DNA from: Timema cristinae
Taxonomy: Eukaryota; Arthropoda; Insecta; Phasmatodea; Timematidae
Direction: 5' to 3'
DNA: 64,000 nucleotides
Assembly: GCA_039000515.1 (NCBI GenBank)
Contig: JBCFYV010000024.1
Location: 42,791,979 to 42,855,978 of the forward strand
The notes under the pieces were generated by a model. It did no database searches. It saw only the letters and a program-made list of their open reading frames with translations, and had not been told where the DNA came from. This document shows, piece after piece, positions 1 through 12,800 of the stretch. The translations under genes were made by a program, and so were the position numbers. Positions within the stretch are counted from its first letter, which is position 1. Each line of letters starts with the position of its first letter.

Positions 1-236
1 AAAGTAATTACCGGTGCATAAGAACTGCTGGAGCAACTCATCCGAGGTTGGTAATAATACCATTACACAAACTTCCGAGTAAAAGTTAAATTCATAATTA
101 CTTTGTTCAAAATGGAAAATAAAGGTGAGGTTAGGCTAGGTTAGGATTTGTATGGAATTACAGGTTGTTCCAAAATTCATGTGCGCCGCCTGGACGGTAT
201 ACTTTATTCTGCAATTCTAGTGCGCCGGTAATTACA
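1..236. mobile_element. possible short TIR element at the window edge
   Basis: gtaattaccggtgca at 4-18 is matched in inverse orientation by tgcgccggtaattac ending near 235. The interior holds ggttaggctaggttagg. No target duplication can be checked on the left because the window begins there. Confidence 0.4.
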
Positions 237-289
237 TCCCTAATGTCATCGTGATTATCTGACCTATTAATCAGATTAAAAAACTCAGC

Positions 290-400
290 TTTTTCTGGCG
301 TAGGTAGGTCAGAATCCAAGGGGAATAACCCTGGTGTTTGAATCTCGGAAAGGTGTACTTAAGGTGTTTTATCCTAAGTGGTTTCTATCCTCCCTCCTCA
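290..400 (+). repeat. SINE-B fragment, diverged
   Basis: A stretch resembling the B-box region and body of the SINE-B family: gtttgaatctcgg, a ggtgtact block, ttttatcctaagtggttt, then ctccctcc. Confidence 0.5.
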
Positions 401-489
401 AAAATATGACGCGGTGAGAGAAAACCCAAAAACAATCCCAGTAATTTGTTGTGATAAAAAAAAAAGAATATCTTAACACAAATTAATTT

Positions 490-615
490 TCAGTGTATGT
501 TTGTTCATGAGTTGTTATTCTAAACCGAGTGATTATATCAGCATACGAAATTTCTATGAGCGAGAGCGAAAGTCAGATAAGGCCCTTGTTATGAAAATTG
601 GACTGTAAGTTAAAC
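490..615 (-). repeat. SINE-C 3' fragment followed by repeat F fragment
   Basis: gattatatcagcatacgaaatttctatgagcgag-type sequence (split over 528-566) matches the SINE-C copies at 15060 and 20685. Then ggcccttgttatgaaaattgg matches one end of dispersed repeat F. Confidence 0.45.
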
Positions 616-2898
616 CAAACATATTGTGGAAGATAATCTAATTCACATTTTTTTTTCTCTCTTCTAAATGATAAGTTAGTAGGAAAATATAATTTGTAAA
701 AGAAACATTTTCAACTGTAAAATTTATTTATTGGTTTAAGTTTTTGTTTATCAATCCTTATATTATAAAATATCTTATCATACATATACATTGTATTTAC
801 AAATTGTACAGCCCTACCAATAAAAACTACCATGTACACAATATATATCTACTTTTTCGGCAAGCTCAGCCCTATTTTATACAATATGAGCGAATAGAGA
901 GATAATAAATATGAAGTCAGCCTCATCTAAATAATCAAAATAATTATTTGAAGCTTATGATGGCAATAATAAAAGGAATATTGATACGGAGTTTTTTATA
1001 TAGCATTATGTATGCATTACAGACAATCTCTCAAAGCGTTTCACATCATTAGTCTTTAAAAGGGAACATCCGGTAATTTTAGAAGTATATTTGATATAAT
1101 TTAAAAAAATATTTGGGTATAGCTCCGTTAGGAAAAAAAGAGGCCAACCTTTTTTAGTCTAGGTTCCACTTTAATACGATATGGACTACTATTTGTAATT
1201 GGGCTTGTAAAAATTAGCTTATAACTTTAATTAATAACAAACATAAGCTATATTTTTAAGAGATAAAATTAATATCTCCATATTTAATATGTATACAATT
1301 AAATTACATTTTCTATTATTTATGAAGGTTGGTTTTTGTCTTCAAAAATATAACTTTTTCTTTTTTTCATCACAAACTAAATTGCTTGGTTAACTGATGT
1401 TACCTATTAAAAAATAAGCATTGAAAATGAGAGATGTGTCAACAATTTTACAACAATAACCATAGCTTTATCTTACAAATGGACATTGAAGGAATTTTTA
1501 TTTTAGAAAATACAATATTTTGTTTTTTTATACTTTGATAACATTATACTGTTATTGGTGTTATTTTAAAGGTATTGACAATACGTATTAAAAGTGACAG
1601 CTTCAAATGACATGACTTGTATGAATATGTTAAAGTAGATTTAGAAATTTTTTCTAGCTGACAGATATATCCATTTGTAAGAAAATTGGAGTATACAGCA
1701 ATGGGTATGGTTTGTTTTAACAAGTGTTTATTTCATTATGTTTATAATTTTGGTAAAGTGGTTACTCTGACTTTTGTTTACAGTTGTTTTAATTTATAAA
1801 ATAGGAATTTCAGACAAAAAACAAGAAACTTAAAAAAAATTAAACTTGTTTAAAAATTGGAACTTTATTTAGTTTTTATCTAACTTAAAATCTTAACTAG
1901 GCCTATAATTAATTCAAAATAGGTTTTTATGAAATATTTTGCTGGCAAATAATGATTTAATGCAAATAATTTTTTGCTAGCAAATAATGATTTAATGCAA
2001 ATAAAAAATTTGACTCAATAAAACAACACATACCCCTGGTTTATTTGTTGAAAACATAAATCAATTTATTGTAGTTACAAAGGTTCAGTTTTCTTTCAAA
2101 ATGTTTCGAATATTACAAAATAACAAAACACTCTACATAATATAGTAATATATTAATACATCAATGCTGGCAACTCTTTTATTTTTAATTATCTAGCTCT
2201 AAAAAAAACCTGTCATCTTGTTATTTTATTGTTGTGAGATAAACAACATGGCGTCTATCGAAATATTCCAAGGCCACGTGGAGCATAGTAATACTTGGGA
2301 TCAAACATAATATGACCGGTTTTTATTCTTAGAAATTAAAATACCTTGACACTGGTTAGGGCGCAGAAACGAACTATGTCCCTTATTAGGCTTCCGCAAA
2401 GGTCGGTAATATTGTTGGGAGGTTATTTTTTACTCGTTACGTTGACGGCCAAAGATTTCAGTACAACTATATTTGAAATAATTATTTTTTGCATTGTGTT
2501 GTTTACATAACACTGTTTGATTGAAAAAAAAAGCCATTTCAATTTTTGCGTCATAAAATTAACTTTCCTTATTATGTTTCAATATATTATAAAGTTAAGT
2601 CACTAAGAGCATAATTGTGCACGCAGAAAACAAAACAAAAACCGGAAGCGTTTTTATAACCAATAAATTCTCAAAGGCCGTAGATCATATCTTGTTAGTA
2701 TTGTTTGTGTTTAGCAAAGATGAAGCTCTTGGCATTAAAAAAAACCCACATATTGTTAACTCCAAATTTCTTAAGCCTTCTGTGCTCCCGCGTTACACGA
2801 AGATTAAAACCATACTGGCAGGGATTCAAAAGAAAGACTTTTAGAGGTGATTGATGGGTAGATGGAAGCCTCAAAGCTCTCGACGACCACCATCAATA
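616..2898. other. AT-rich intergenic DNA, no gene seen
   Basis: No conserved coding sequence is visible. It contains a 36-bp direct duplication at about 1939-2006 (tttgctagcaaataatg) and a diverged repeat F copy at about 1545-1700. A 75-codon open frame at 2617-2844 ends just before the minisatellite; its product is not recognisable and I do not call it a gene. Confidence 0.6.
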
Positions 2899-5880
2899 CT
2901 TTGTTGTTTGATATCTCCCCTCTACGAACCTGTGTGAAGTAGACTTACAAAGACCTTGTTGTTTTATATCTCCCCTCTATGAACCTGTGTGAAGTAGACT
3001 TACAAAGACCTTGTTGTTTGATATCTCCCCTCTACGAACCTGTGTGAAGTAGACTTACCAAGACCTTGTTGTTTGATATCTCCCCTCTATGAGCCTGTGT
3101 GAAGTAGACTTGCCAAGACCTTGTTTGATATCTCCCCTCTATGAGCCTGTGTGAAGGAGACTTGCCAAGACCTTGTTGTTTGATATCTCCCCTCTATGAA
3201 CCTGTGTGAAGGAGACTTGCCAAGACCTTGTTGTTTGATATCTCCCCTCTATGAGCCTGTGTGAAGTAGACTTACCAAGACCTTGTTGTTTGATATCTCC
3301 CCTCTATGAACCTGTGTGAAGTAGACTTACAAAGACCTTGTTGTTTGATATCTCCCCTCTATGAACCTGTGTGAAGTAGACTTACAAAGACCTTGTTTGA
3401 TATCTCCCCTCTATGAACCTGTGTGAAGTAGACTTACAAAGACCTTGTTTGATATCTCCCCTCTATGAACCTGTGTGAAGTAGACTTACCAAGACCTTGT
3501 TGTTTGATATCTCCCTCTATGAACCTGTGTGAAGTAGACTTGCCAAGACCTTGTTGTTTGATATCTCCCCTCTATGAACCTGTGTGAAGTAGACTTACAA
3601 AGACCTTGTTTGATATCTCCCCTCTATGAACCTGTGTGAAGTAGACTTACCAAGACCTTGTTGTTTGATATCTCCCCTCTATGAACCTGTGTGAAGTAGA
3701 CTTACAAAGACCTTGTTGTTTGATATCTCCCCTCTATGAACCTGTGTGAAGTAGACTTACCAAGACCTTGTTGTTTGATATCTCCCCTCTATGAACCTGT
3801 GTGAAGTAGACTTACAAAGACCTTGTTTGATATCTCCCCTCTATGAGCCTGTGTGAAGTAGACTTACAAAGACCTTGTTTGATATCTCCCCTCTATGAAC
3901 CTGTGTGAAGTAGACTTACAAAGACCTTGTTGTTTGATATCTCCCCTCTATGAACCTGTGTGAAGTAGACTTACAAATACCTTGTGGTTTGATATCTCCC
4001 CTCTATGAGCCTGTGTGAAGTAGACTTACAAAGACATTGTTGTTTGATATCTCCCCTCTATGAGCCTGTGTGAAGTAGACTTACCAAGACCTTGTTGTTT
4101 GATATCTCCCCTCTATGAACCTGTGTGAAGTAGACTTACAAAGACCTTGTTGTTTGATATCTCCCCTCTATGAGCCTGTGTGAAGTAGACTTACCAAGAC
4201 CTTGTTGTTTGATATCTCCCCTCTATGAACCTGTGTGAAGTAGACTTACAAAGACCTTGTTGTTTGATATCTCCCCTCTATGAGCCTGTGTGAAGTAGAC
4301 TTACAAAGACCTTGTTTGATATCTCCCCTCTATGAACCTGTGTGAAGTAGACTTACAAAGACCTTGTTGTTTGATATCTCCCCTCTATGAACCTATGTGA
4401 AGTAGACTTACAAAGACCTTGTTGTTTGATATCTCCCCTCTATGAACCTGTGTGAAGTAGACTTACCAAGACCTTGTTGTTTGATATCTCCCCTCTATGA
4501 ACCTATGTGAAGTAGACTTACAAAGACCTTGTTGTTTGATATCTCCCCTCTATGAACCTATGTGAAGTAGACTTACAAAGACCTTGTTGTTTGATATCTC
4601 CCCTCTATGAGCCTGTGTGAAGTAGACTTACCAAGACCTTGTTGTTTGATATCTCCCCTCTATGAACCTATGTGAAGTAGACTTACAAAGACCTTGTTGT
4701 TTGATATCTCCCCTCTATGAACCTATGTGAAGTAGACTTACAAAGACCTTGTTGTTTGATATCTCCCCTCTATGAACCTGTGTGAAGTAGACTTACCAAG
4801 ACCTTGTTGTTTGATATCTCCCCTCTATGAACCTATGTGAAGTAGACTTACAAAGACCTTGTTGTTTGATATCTCCCCTCTATGAACCTATGTGAAGTAG
4901 ACTTACAAAGACCTTGTTGTTTGATATCTCCCCTCTATGAACCTGTGTGAAGTAGACTTACCAAGACCTTGTTGTTTGATATCTCCCCTCTATGAACCTG
5001 TGTGAAGTAGACTTACAAAGACCTTGTTGTTTGATATCTCCCCTCTATGAACCTATGTGAAGTAGACTTACAAAGACCTTGTTGTTTGATATCTCCCCTC
5101 TATGAGCCTGTGTGAAGTAGACTTACAAAGACCTTGTTTGATATCTCCCCTCTATGAGCCTGTGTGAAGTAGACTTACCAAGACCTTGTTGTTTGATATC
5201 TCCCCTCTATGAACCTGTGTGAAGTAGACTTACCAAGACCTTGTTGTTTGATATCTCCCCTCTATGAACCTATGTGAAGTAGACTTACCAAGACCTTGTT
5301 GTTTGATATCTCCCCTCTATGAACCTGTGTGAAGTAGACTTACCAAGACCTTGTTGTTTGATATCTCCCCTCTATGAGCCTGTGTGAAGTAGACTTACAA
5401 AGACCTTGTTTGATATCTCCCCTCTATGAGCCTGTGTGAAGTAGACTTACAAAGACCTTGTTTGATATCTCCCCTCTATGAACCTGTGTGAAGTAGACTT
5501 ACAAAGACCTTGTTTGATATCTCCCCTCTATGAGCCTGTGTGAAGTAGACTTACCAAGACCTTGTTGTTTGATATCTCCCCTCTATGAGCCTGTGTGAAG
5601 TAGACTTACAAAGACCTTGTTTGATATCTCCCCTCTATGAGCCTGTGTGAAGTAGACTTACCAAGACCTTGTTGTTTGATATCTCCCCTCTATGAGCCTG
5701 TGTGAAGTAGACTTACCAAGACCTTGTTGTTTGATATCTCCCCTCTATGAGCCTGTGTGAAGTAGACTTACAAAGACCTTGTTTGATATCTCCCCTCTAT
5801 GAGCCTGTGTGAAGTAGACTTACAAAGACCTTGTTTGATATCTCTCCTCTATGAACCTACCCGAAAGAGACTTGCCAAGG
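2899..5880. repeat. 55/52-bp minisatellite, about 54 units
   Basis: The unit runs gaacctgtgtgaagtagact, tacaaagacc, ttgttgtttg, atatctcccctctat (55 bp). A common variant lacks three bases (ccttgtttgat) and is 52 bp. Variant sites are a/gcctgtg, acctatg, acaaag versus accaag, and tgccaag. Between about 4380 and 5050 the variants cycle in threes (atg/aaag, atg/aaag, gtg/ccaag), giving a 165-bp higher-order unit. Edge units are more diverged. Stops occur in the unit, so the array is not coding. Confidence 0.97.
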
Positions 5881-6597
5881 CCTTTGCAAACATTCACAAA
5901 TGTTTTATTAATGAGGCCTGATGATACTGATCGTTCTTCAAGATAACTGCGCTTCATATGATGCCCGACCAAATATGTATACAATTCCATGGCTTGATTC
6001 AAGGTGGCGTCAACTGGGTCCAACTTTTTTTTCTGATCTATCACTCCTCCATGCCATACAAATTGAAAAGACTTAGGTAAAATAGTTCAGAGATGTGCCA
6101 GCCTATATTATGTTGGTCCTTAGCAATGTAAAGATAATGTAAAGGTAGCACCACTTGAAGGAAATTGATTACGTCATTGCTTAAGTCACTCAGTACACAG
6201 CAGTTATATTTTAATAAGAAGACAGCCAAACATACACATTTAAAAAAAGTAGTACGAGTAATTACTTTAGTTGGAAATAGGTGTTTAATTTTAGACGTGT
6301 TTTTATTTTTTAAGGTTCCAAAATGTGACCTGATTTTTTAACAACCTAGTTTTTGTCTTCCATATAGCATTGTGTATGTGTACTAAGTGACTTCACATGC
6401 TCAGACAATCAGATGTATTTAAACATCTGGCGCTATCTTATATTCTCTTTACATTAGTTCTTTATGCCACGTATGGCGATTTGAAGTTGGGGTGGTATTC
6501 GGGAGTTCACTAGAAGTGTGTTACTCAGTCTCTCAAGATCGTTAAATGTAGCAATAGATAAAAATACACTGGCCTGTCAAAATCAATAATAGGTCTT

Positions 6598-6661
<64 letters not shown>

Positions 6662-7031
6662 TAGTTTTAATTTATTCTATTTGTAGGTTTAAAAAAATAT
6701 ATCAACCGACCCCAAAAATTATTGTAATATCTTTCGTTGTGTTTTAATTGGGAACTTTGAGACCTACATTTTTCCGATATGTTTATAGGCTTTGCCTTTC
6801 CATCTCCCTTTAAATGTTGATTACATTTAATCTATTTCTAACTGATATTTTAAATAATATGATACGTTTGCTTAGAATAAAAGTTTGTTTAAATTTAATT
6901 GAGTAAAGTTTTATTTTAAATTTTGTATATACTGTATCTGGTTATTTATGACATTTTCTCGAATAATGTTTTACTTAAATAAAAATGTAGAAGGTTAATG
7001 TAGCCCCTATTTGTAATTAATATCAGTACTT
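5881..7031. other. AT-rich intergenic DNA with (AT)n
   Basis: No coding sequence is recognised. An (AT)n microsatellite lies at 6604-6658. The two short minus-strand open frames at 5820-6229 have no recognisable motifs. Confidence 0.6.
6604..6658. repeat. (AT)n microsatellite
   Basis: Uninterrupted AT dinucleotides for about 55 bp. Confidence 0.95.
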
Positions 7032-7042
7032 AACAACCAGAA

Positions 7043-7319
7043 GGTGACCTGGCGGTCTAGGGGTAGGGTGTCAGACTTCTGTGCTGGCGGCCGGGTTCAA
7101 TCCTCGGTCCCGGCACAGATTTATCTGATTGTCAAACCCTTCCTTCACCTCTGACAATACATCTTGTGAATGTGGGGAATGCCAGGCCTCCACCGTGGTT
7201 CGGATTCCACGTTAAACTGTAGGTCTTCCATCTCATCTCACAATCACCCTACCATTACACATTAGCGTAAGTGCGTATAACCCGAACGGGTAGTAAGACG
7301 CGGTGCTAATAATAATAAT
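7043..7319 (+). mobile_element. SINE-A, full length, tRNA-derived
   Basis: Perfect 11-bp target duplication aacaaccagaa at 7032-7042 and 7320-7330. The head has a pol III A box (tggcggtctaggggt) and B box (ggttcaatcc). The body contains gccaggcctccaccgtggtt. The tail ends cgaacgggtagtaagacgcg then gtgctaataataata. This is the reference copy for the family. Confidence 0.95.
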
Positions 7320-7330
7320 AACAACCAGAA

Positions 7331-9154
7331 ATTAAAAAGAATAAATCCTTAAAAACAATTGAAAAATCAGAAGTCACACAAAAGACTAGATGTGGTAGAA
7401 TCAAGCTCTACCAACTTTTATTCTAAAAGTATTTATTAATAATGATGTGCGGTAACTAATAAATTACTTATGTAGCTCTAAAATACATGATCATAGATTT
7501 TTTTTTTATTATTAATAATTAGGGTGAGTTCCACTTTGTTAAATATATGCAAACCTACAAACAACTATTCGCAAAATCGTAGCCTCTTTTGCTATATAAA
7601 ACCTAACTCGTTTTGAGTTCACGAAACATGGAATATAAATAACAATGTTTTTTTCCCCCTTAGATGTATTAACATATGGAATGCAATAAAACTACCACAT
7701 TCTCTTGGATGTATTCCAAGTTGATTTTTTTTTCCCCTTCCCAAAATGGTGGTTGTATGATTGTTGCTCAGAATGAATTGCTAACTCTTTCAAGAGATAA
7801 CTCTTATAATATAAATAAAGTAGTTGCCAAATATAACCTGTTATATAGTTTAACTCGTGTACACTCGGTTTCGTGAAAATTCTATTAGTGATCTCACAGC
7901 ACTAAAGATTAACAAGATTATTTAGAAAATATATCATCTACATAAAAAATTAATTTTAAGCTATAGCTTTCTTTATCAGGGTTACAATAACAAACGAAAT
8001 ATATAGTTAAGCTCAAATTAAACCTGAATTGCCCGAATTTCTATTACTCCAGCATGTAAATATCCAATCATTATAACAAATTTGTATTCCACTATTTAAA
8101 TTTATATTTAGATATAAATGTACAAAAACAAGATAAATCATATTTTAAACAAATTTTAATATTGATTTTATTCATCCATAAGTGAACATAGTTTTTAAAA
8201 ATTGTTGAGGTAATTTAAAATTTGTGTCTCACATTGAAAAAAATAAAAAACAAAAGTGTAAGGAGATTTTTTTTGTTCTAATAGCTCAAAATGAGCGTTT
8301 TCAATGTAACATTAAAATCCATCCTTACCAACCCGAAGTTAAAATTAATGTCGAGCACATTTTCACGATACAGACTATACACAGGGACAATATTAGCGGC
8401 TAGCTTATACTGAGATTTGCAGTAGAAAACTACAAAACCAAATCAACTACTTTGAAAACAACTAAAAAAGCCCTTTATACTTTGCTACCATTTTGATTAG
8501 GAATTCATCTACATATCTTCCGAGCTAAGGAGATAGTTTTAGTGTATAAAAATAGAGATCTGAAATACAAGTAAAACTAGAATACATTGGCATTATTTTA
8601 AAATTGGAATGGCCTTTAAAAAAATGTTTACCATCAACTAAAAAAGATGTAGCAGGGTTGCTTCACTTTTGGTTGGAACGTATTTTTTACTCTCAGGATT
8701 TTAGCAGACCTTACACATTTCCAGAGGGTCTTGTTTGCAACGATATTGTGCAATTGTTAAAAAAAAAAAAACTGTCCTGTATTACCACTCTATAGGACAC
8801 AGTATCTTTGCAACGAAATGTGAGACACCATTGATTGTCCCATAAGCATCTAGCATGGGCAACAGTATGTTTCTAAACAAAACTTACGTGTGTTATAAGC
8901 TCATTGCAGCCCAGCTCATGCATGCTTAACCCTCACCAGTGGTGATGAACAAACCTTATCTCCAATCTTTAGAATTCACTGATAACCACCGATGATACAC
9001 AAGCACTTTTCGACACACGTTTGCAAAAGTTGTTCCAATCAGCCCATTTAAAATCCACTATAAAACACTACAATGTACATCAGGACATACCTCCCACTTG
9101 TTAAAATGAACCACCATCGTGGCCATTATACGGTAACCATGTAAAGGTCAGGTC
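7331..9154. other. AT-rich 3' flank of dpp, no gene seen
   Basis: No coding block is recognised. The dpp transcript probably ends within or before this stretch; tttatt (minus-strand AATAAA) occurs near 8164, but I cannot choose a poly(A) site. A 63-codon plus-strand frame at 8604-8795 has no family signature. Confidence 0.5.
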
Positions 9155-9338
9155 ACGTATTCACTTGCATAACGGGATTCACGTCGTCTGGAAAGGCAAG
9201 CGTTGACGTTCACAACGCATTCACTTGCCTAAAGGAATTCGCGTCATCTTGTAAGGCAAACACCGAGGTTCATGACGCATTCACTTGTCTAACAGGGTTT
9301 GCGTCGTCCTCGTAAAACAAGCGCTGACGTTCACAAAA
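9155..9338. repeat. three-copy ~60-bp tandem repeat 3' of dpp
   Basis: Three diverged units each begin near cgcattcacttgcctaa, pass gcgtcgtc, and end with a tgacgttcac-like block. They lie 160-343 nt downstream of the dpp stop, so probably in its 3' UTR or 3' flank. They are GC-richer than the surroundings and contain repeated TGACGT cores. Confidence 0.8.
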
Positions 9339-9497
9339 GTTCGGAGATTCTATCTAAAGACCTGCTTGTCGGATTGTTTAAACACTTGTATTTGTCGAGA
9401 CGTTGTCTGTAAGGCTCGCGGAATTGTCTAGTGGCGACAGCAACGTTTCTGACACAACATATCGCGCACTGCAAGCAAAATGACCCCGAGGTCTCGT

Positions 9498-9897
9498 CTA
9501 CCGACAGCCGCAGCCAAGCACCGCCATCTCCTGGTAGTTCTTGAGAACGACCTTCTCGTTGTCGTCCAGGTAGAGCATGGAGATGGGGATGAGCTCAGTG
9601 GGGACGCAACACGCCTTGGGCGCCATCGAAGGCTTCATGGAGTTGACGAGCGTCTGGACAATGGCGTGGTTCGTGGAATTGTGGTGATCGGACAAGGGAA
9701 CGGGCAGTCACCGTGACAGTAGAAAGCCTCGTATCCCGGGGGGGCCACTATCCAGTCGTTCCAGCCTACGTCGGCAAAGTCCACGTAGAGCGAGTGTCTC
9801 CGGCAGTGCTCCCTTTCCTTGGTGCGGTGTTTCCGCTCGTAAGTCGCCCTCTTGTAGCGACGGGACATGTCTTCCGCGCTGCTCCAAGAGTTCTTGC
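9498..9897 (-). CDS. dpp: dpp exon 4: furin site and mature cystine-knot ligand, one base short
   Basis: The acceptor gtttgtctcag ends at 9898. The exon begins [10 protein letters not shown], then the basic processing site S-R-R-Y-K-R. The mature domain follows, with [30 protein letters not shown] and C-P-F-P. Just after C-P-F-P the frame slips at about 9693-9699. The next frame continues [12 protein letters not shown], then [15 protein letters not shown] and ends GCGCR with a TAG stop at 9500-9498. Across the slip all seven cysteines of the knot are present, plus an N-S-T glycosylation site. A single missing T (or C) beside CCCTT explains the break. Every receptor-contact block looks intact. 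Confidence 0.94.
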
Positions 9898-12800
9898 CTG
9901 AGACAAACAACAAGGTCATTAGGGATTTGTGATCAATTAGCCAAGGGAAAACATATATCAACCAAGATAGTGTTGGAAAACCCCCTTTAGCCATTTGCCT
10001 TTAGCTATTGTAAACTATATAAATAAGAGTACAATCAAATTACAAGCAAAAGTAACTTGATTTTAGGACCATTCGGTTTTGGTAGAAACTGTAAAAAAAG
10101 GTATGTCCTGCTGTGGGCTTGTTATGTGAAGATAACTGAGATAAAACAAATAAGCTAATAGCAAAATAAGTCTAAGCTCCGTCTGTACTCGAGCTGGTCT
10201 CTGAAAGACGATTGGTTTGTAGCTCAATGCCTTGTGGTCATCGACCACCACCAAGGTCTTGTGTAAATATACACATCTGACCAATAGATATTATATACAT
10301 GGAACATTATCTTATTTTGTAAACAGAGGGTACTCTCTAGAGCGCTAATCCTCACCGTCGTCCGTGTAGGCGAACAGCACCGGCTGCTGAGAGGCCCACT
10401 GCTCCTCCGTCTCCTCCGCGGACCTTCGTAACCTGACGTGCCTGTGCAGGTCGCGGCCTTGTGTTGTAGGCCGCACCTCCACCAGAAGCCCGTGGTTCCC
10501 TCGAGGATTCTCCAGCCACCTCCTCACGGCGGGCACCACGTCCATCAACACCGCGTCACCTTCCCGCGCCTTGACCACGCGTGAGTCGATCAGTCTCAGG
10601 ATCGCCGCTCTCCCTCCTCGGACTCCGGGCCGGACGATGTCGTGCACCAGGATCTGCTGTCTCTGTTTCTGTAGGTCTTTGGATACGGGATCCGTGACAG
10701 CTGTAGTTCAGCCGCTTTCAACTTCTCGCCCCGGGGGATGCCCTTTAGGTCGAAACTCAGCCGGAACCGATGTGGAGAAGGGAAGTTATCGTCCACCCTG
10801 CTCTCTGTAACAAATAACATAATATGTAAGTCCCTATTAATAATTTTATTGCATTTGAGTTCCTAGTTGTTGAACGAAGAGACAGAGGACAGGATGCATC
10901 GGTGGTTTATGTTCAATGACAAAAGGAATGGACCTGTCGTAAGACAGAACACTCAATAACCATTATAATACACATATTTAAATTATATTAGTTGTATTTA
11001 AAAATAAATATCTTGTCAAAAATATAAATACGTATTGTGATTATTTATTTAGTTAAATAAATTATTAAATTAAACTAACGAAAATGATCGTGATAAATCA
11101 TAATTCAATATACTTTTTTTTTCTGTCCCAAATTGGCGTGGGTAGGAAGGAAATGGTCAGCCTATTCTAGTCATCCCTTTACTCGGGCGCTTGCGTTCAT
11201 GAATCATTAACGAGGTAAGTTGAAAGTATCAGTTACTTTCATTCAAATTATCATCGTTATCTTCCCAGAGATGTTACGTGTGATATAGCTCCTGATGACC
11301 TTGTCAAATACCACATCTCCGGTTGTCGCTGTTTATAACGGGACATTCGTCAAGAGTGACGGGACCTTGACTTTCAACACAGGGCAAGGATTCATTAGGG
11401 CCAAGGTTCTTGACTAAAGAGTCGTAGAAGGGGAGGGGGGGGGGGTAAGATGTCGGCCCCCATGAATCAACCCGAAACATTCCATCTCATTTTGCACAGA
11501 CTTAGGATAGGTCCGGTTAGGTTAGGATTGTGTTGTGTCATATGTTCTGTTATTTTAGGATTGTGTGGTGTCATATGTTCTGTTATGTTAGGATTATGTT
11601 GTGTCATATGTTCTGTTATGTTAGGATTGTGTTGTGTCATATGTTCTGTTATTTTAGGATTGTGTGGTGTCATATGTTCTGTTATGTTAGGATTGTGTTG
11701 TGTCATATGTTCTGTTATTTTAGGATTGTGTGGTGTCATATGTTCTGTTATGTTAGGATTATGTTGTGTCATATGTTCTGTTATGTTAGGATTGTGTTGT
11801 GTCATATGTTCTGTTATTTTAGGATTGTGTGGTGTCATATGTTCTGTTATGTTAGGATTGTGTTGTGTCATGTTCTGTTATTTTAGGATGGTGTTGTGTC
11901 ATATGTTCTGTTATTTTAGGATTATGTTGTGTCATATGTTCTGTTATGTTAGGATTGTGTTGTGTCATATGTTCTGTTATTTTAGGATTGTGTGGTGTCA
12001 TATGTTCTGTTATGTTAGGATTATGTTGTGTCATATGTTCTGTTATGTTAGGATTGTGTTGTGTCATATGTTCTGTTATTTTAGGATTGTGTGGTGTCAT
12101 ATGTTCTGTTATGTTAGGATTGTGTTGTGTCATATGTTCGGTTATGTTAGGATTGTATTGTGTTATATGTTCGGTTAGGTTATGTTAGGATTATGTTGTG
12201 ACTTACTATTCATCACTTGCTGTCTATGTTTCACCTAAAGAAAACCTTCGACATCCACTCTTAGTGCGAAGGGGCAGGAGCTGGGTCGAATTAGTACACC
12301 AACGCGGGGAAAAACTCTGACAACCTGCCCTCCCAAACACTCTTAACAGGGCGAATTCGTATGCAACCGAGGAAGTCGTACAGTGAATCATATTTATTTT
12401 TGTATTATACCTTTCTGAATTTGTGCTATCCCCCTCCCTTTATTCAACGCTAACCACGTTTGTCATTCTGCACTAGTAGAAACAATCACAGCTTTTCCGC
12501 ATTTTACTTTCTAATTGGCCCACTCAACTTTGTCCGCGTTTTACTTTCTAATTAGCTCACTCAGCTTTGTCCACGTTTTACTTCCAATTGGCCCACTCAG
12601 CTTTGTCCGCGTTTTACTTTCTCATTAGCCCAGTGGTTGACAATCTTTTTACGGTTGAGTACTACCTTATTCGTAAACACTTGTCTCAAGTAGGTACCTT
12701 AGTAGTTGAAAAAAACAAATTAAAACCCTTATTTTTTGTTATAATCGTTTAAAAAACACCTAATTACTTGATTTAATATGAAAGTGTTGTTTTTCGACAA

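Noticed and set aside
2899..5880. Regular repeat that could suggest a CRISPR array
   Set aside because: Units are directly adjacent with no unique spacers, and the setting is eukaryotic. It is a minisatellite.
9480..9901. Plus-strand frames of 78 and 62 codons
   Set aside because: Antisense shadows of dpp exon 4.
10571..10810. 79-codon plus-strand frame
   Set aside because: Antisense shadow of dpp exon 3.
11450..12188. Long open frames (242, 134, 118 and 107 codons) on both strands
   Set aside because: All are readings of the 33-bp minisatellite, whose period is a multiple of three.
12634..12665. cagtggttgacaatcttttt, a hAT-like left terminus
   Set aside because: No matching right terminus or 8-bp duplication was found downstream.
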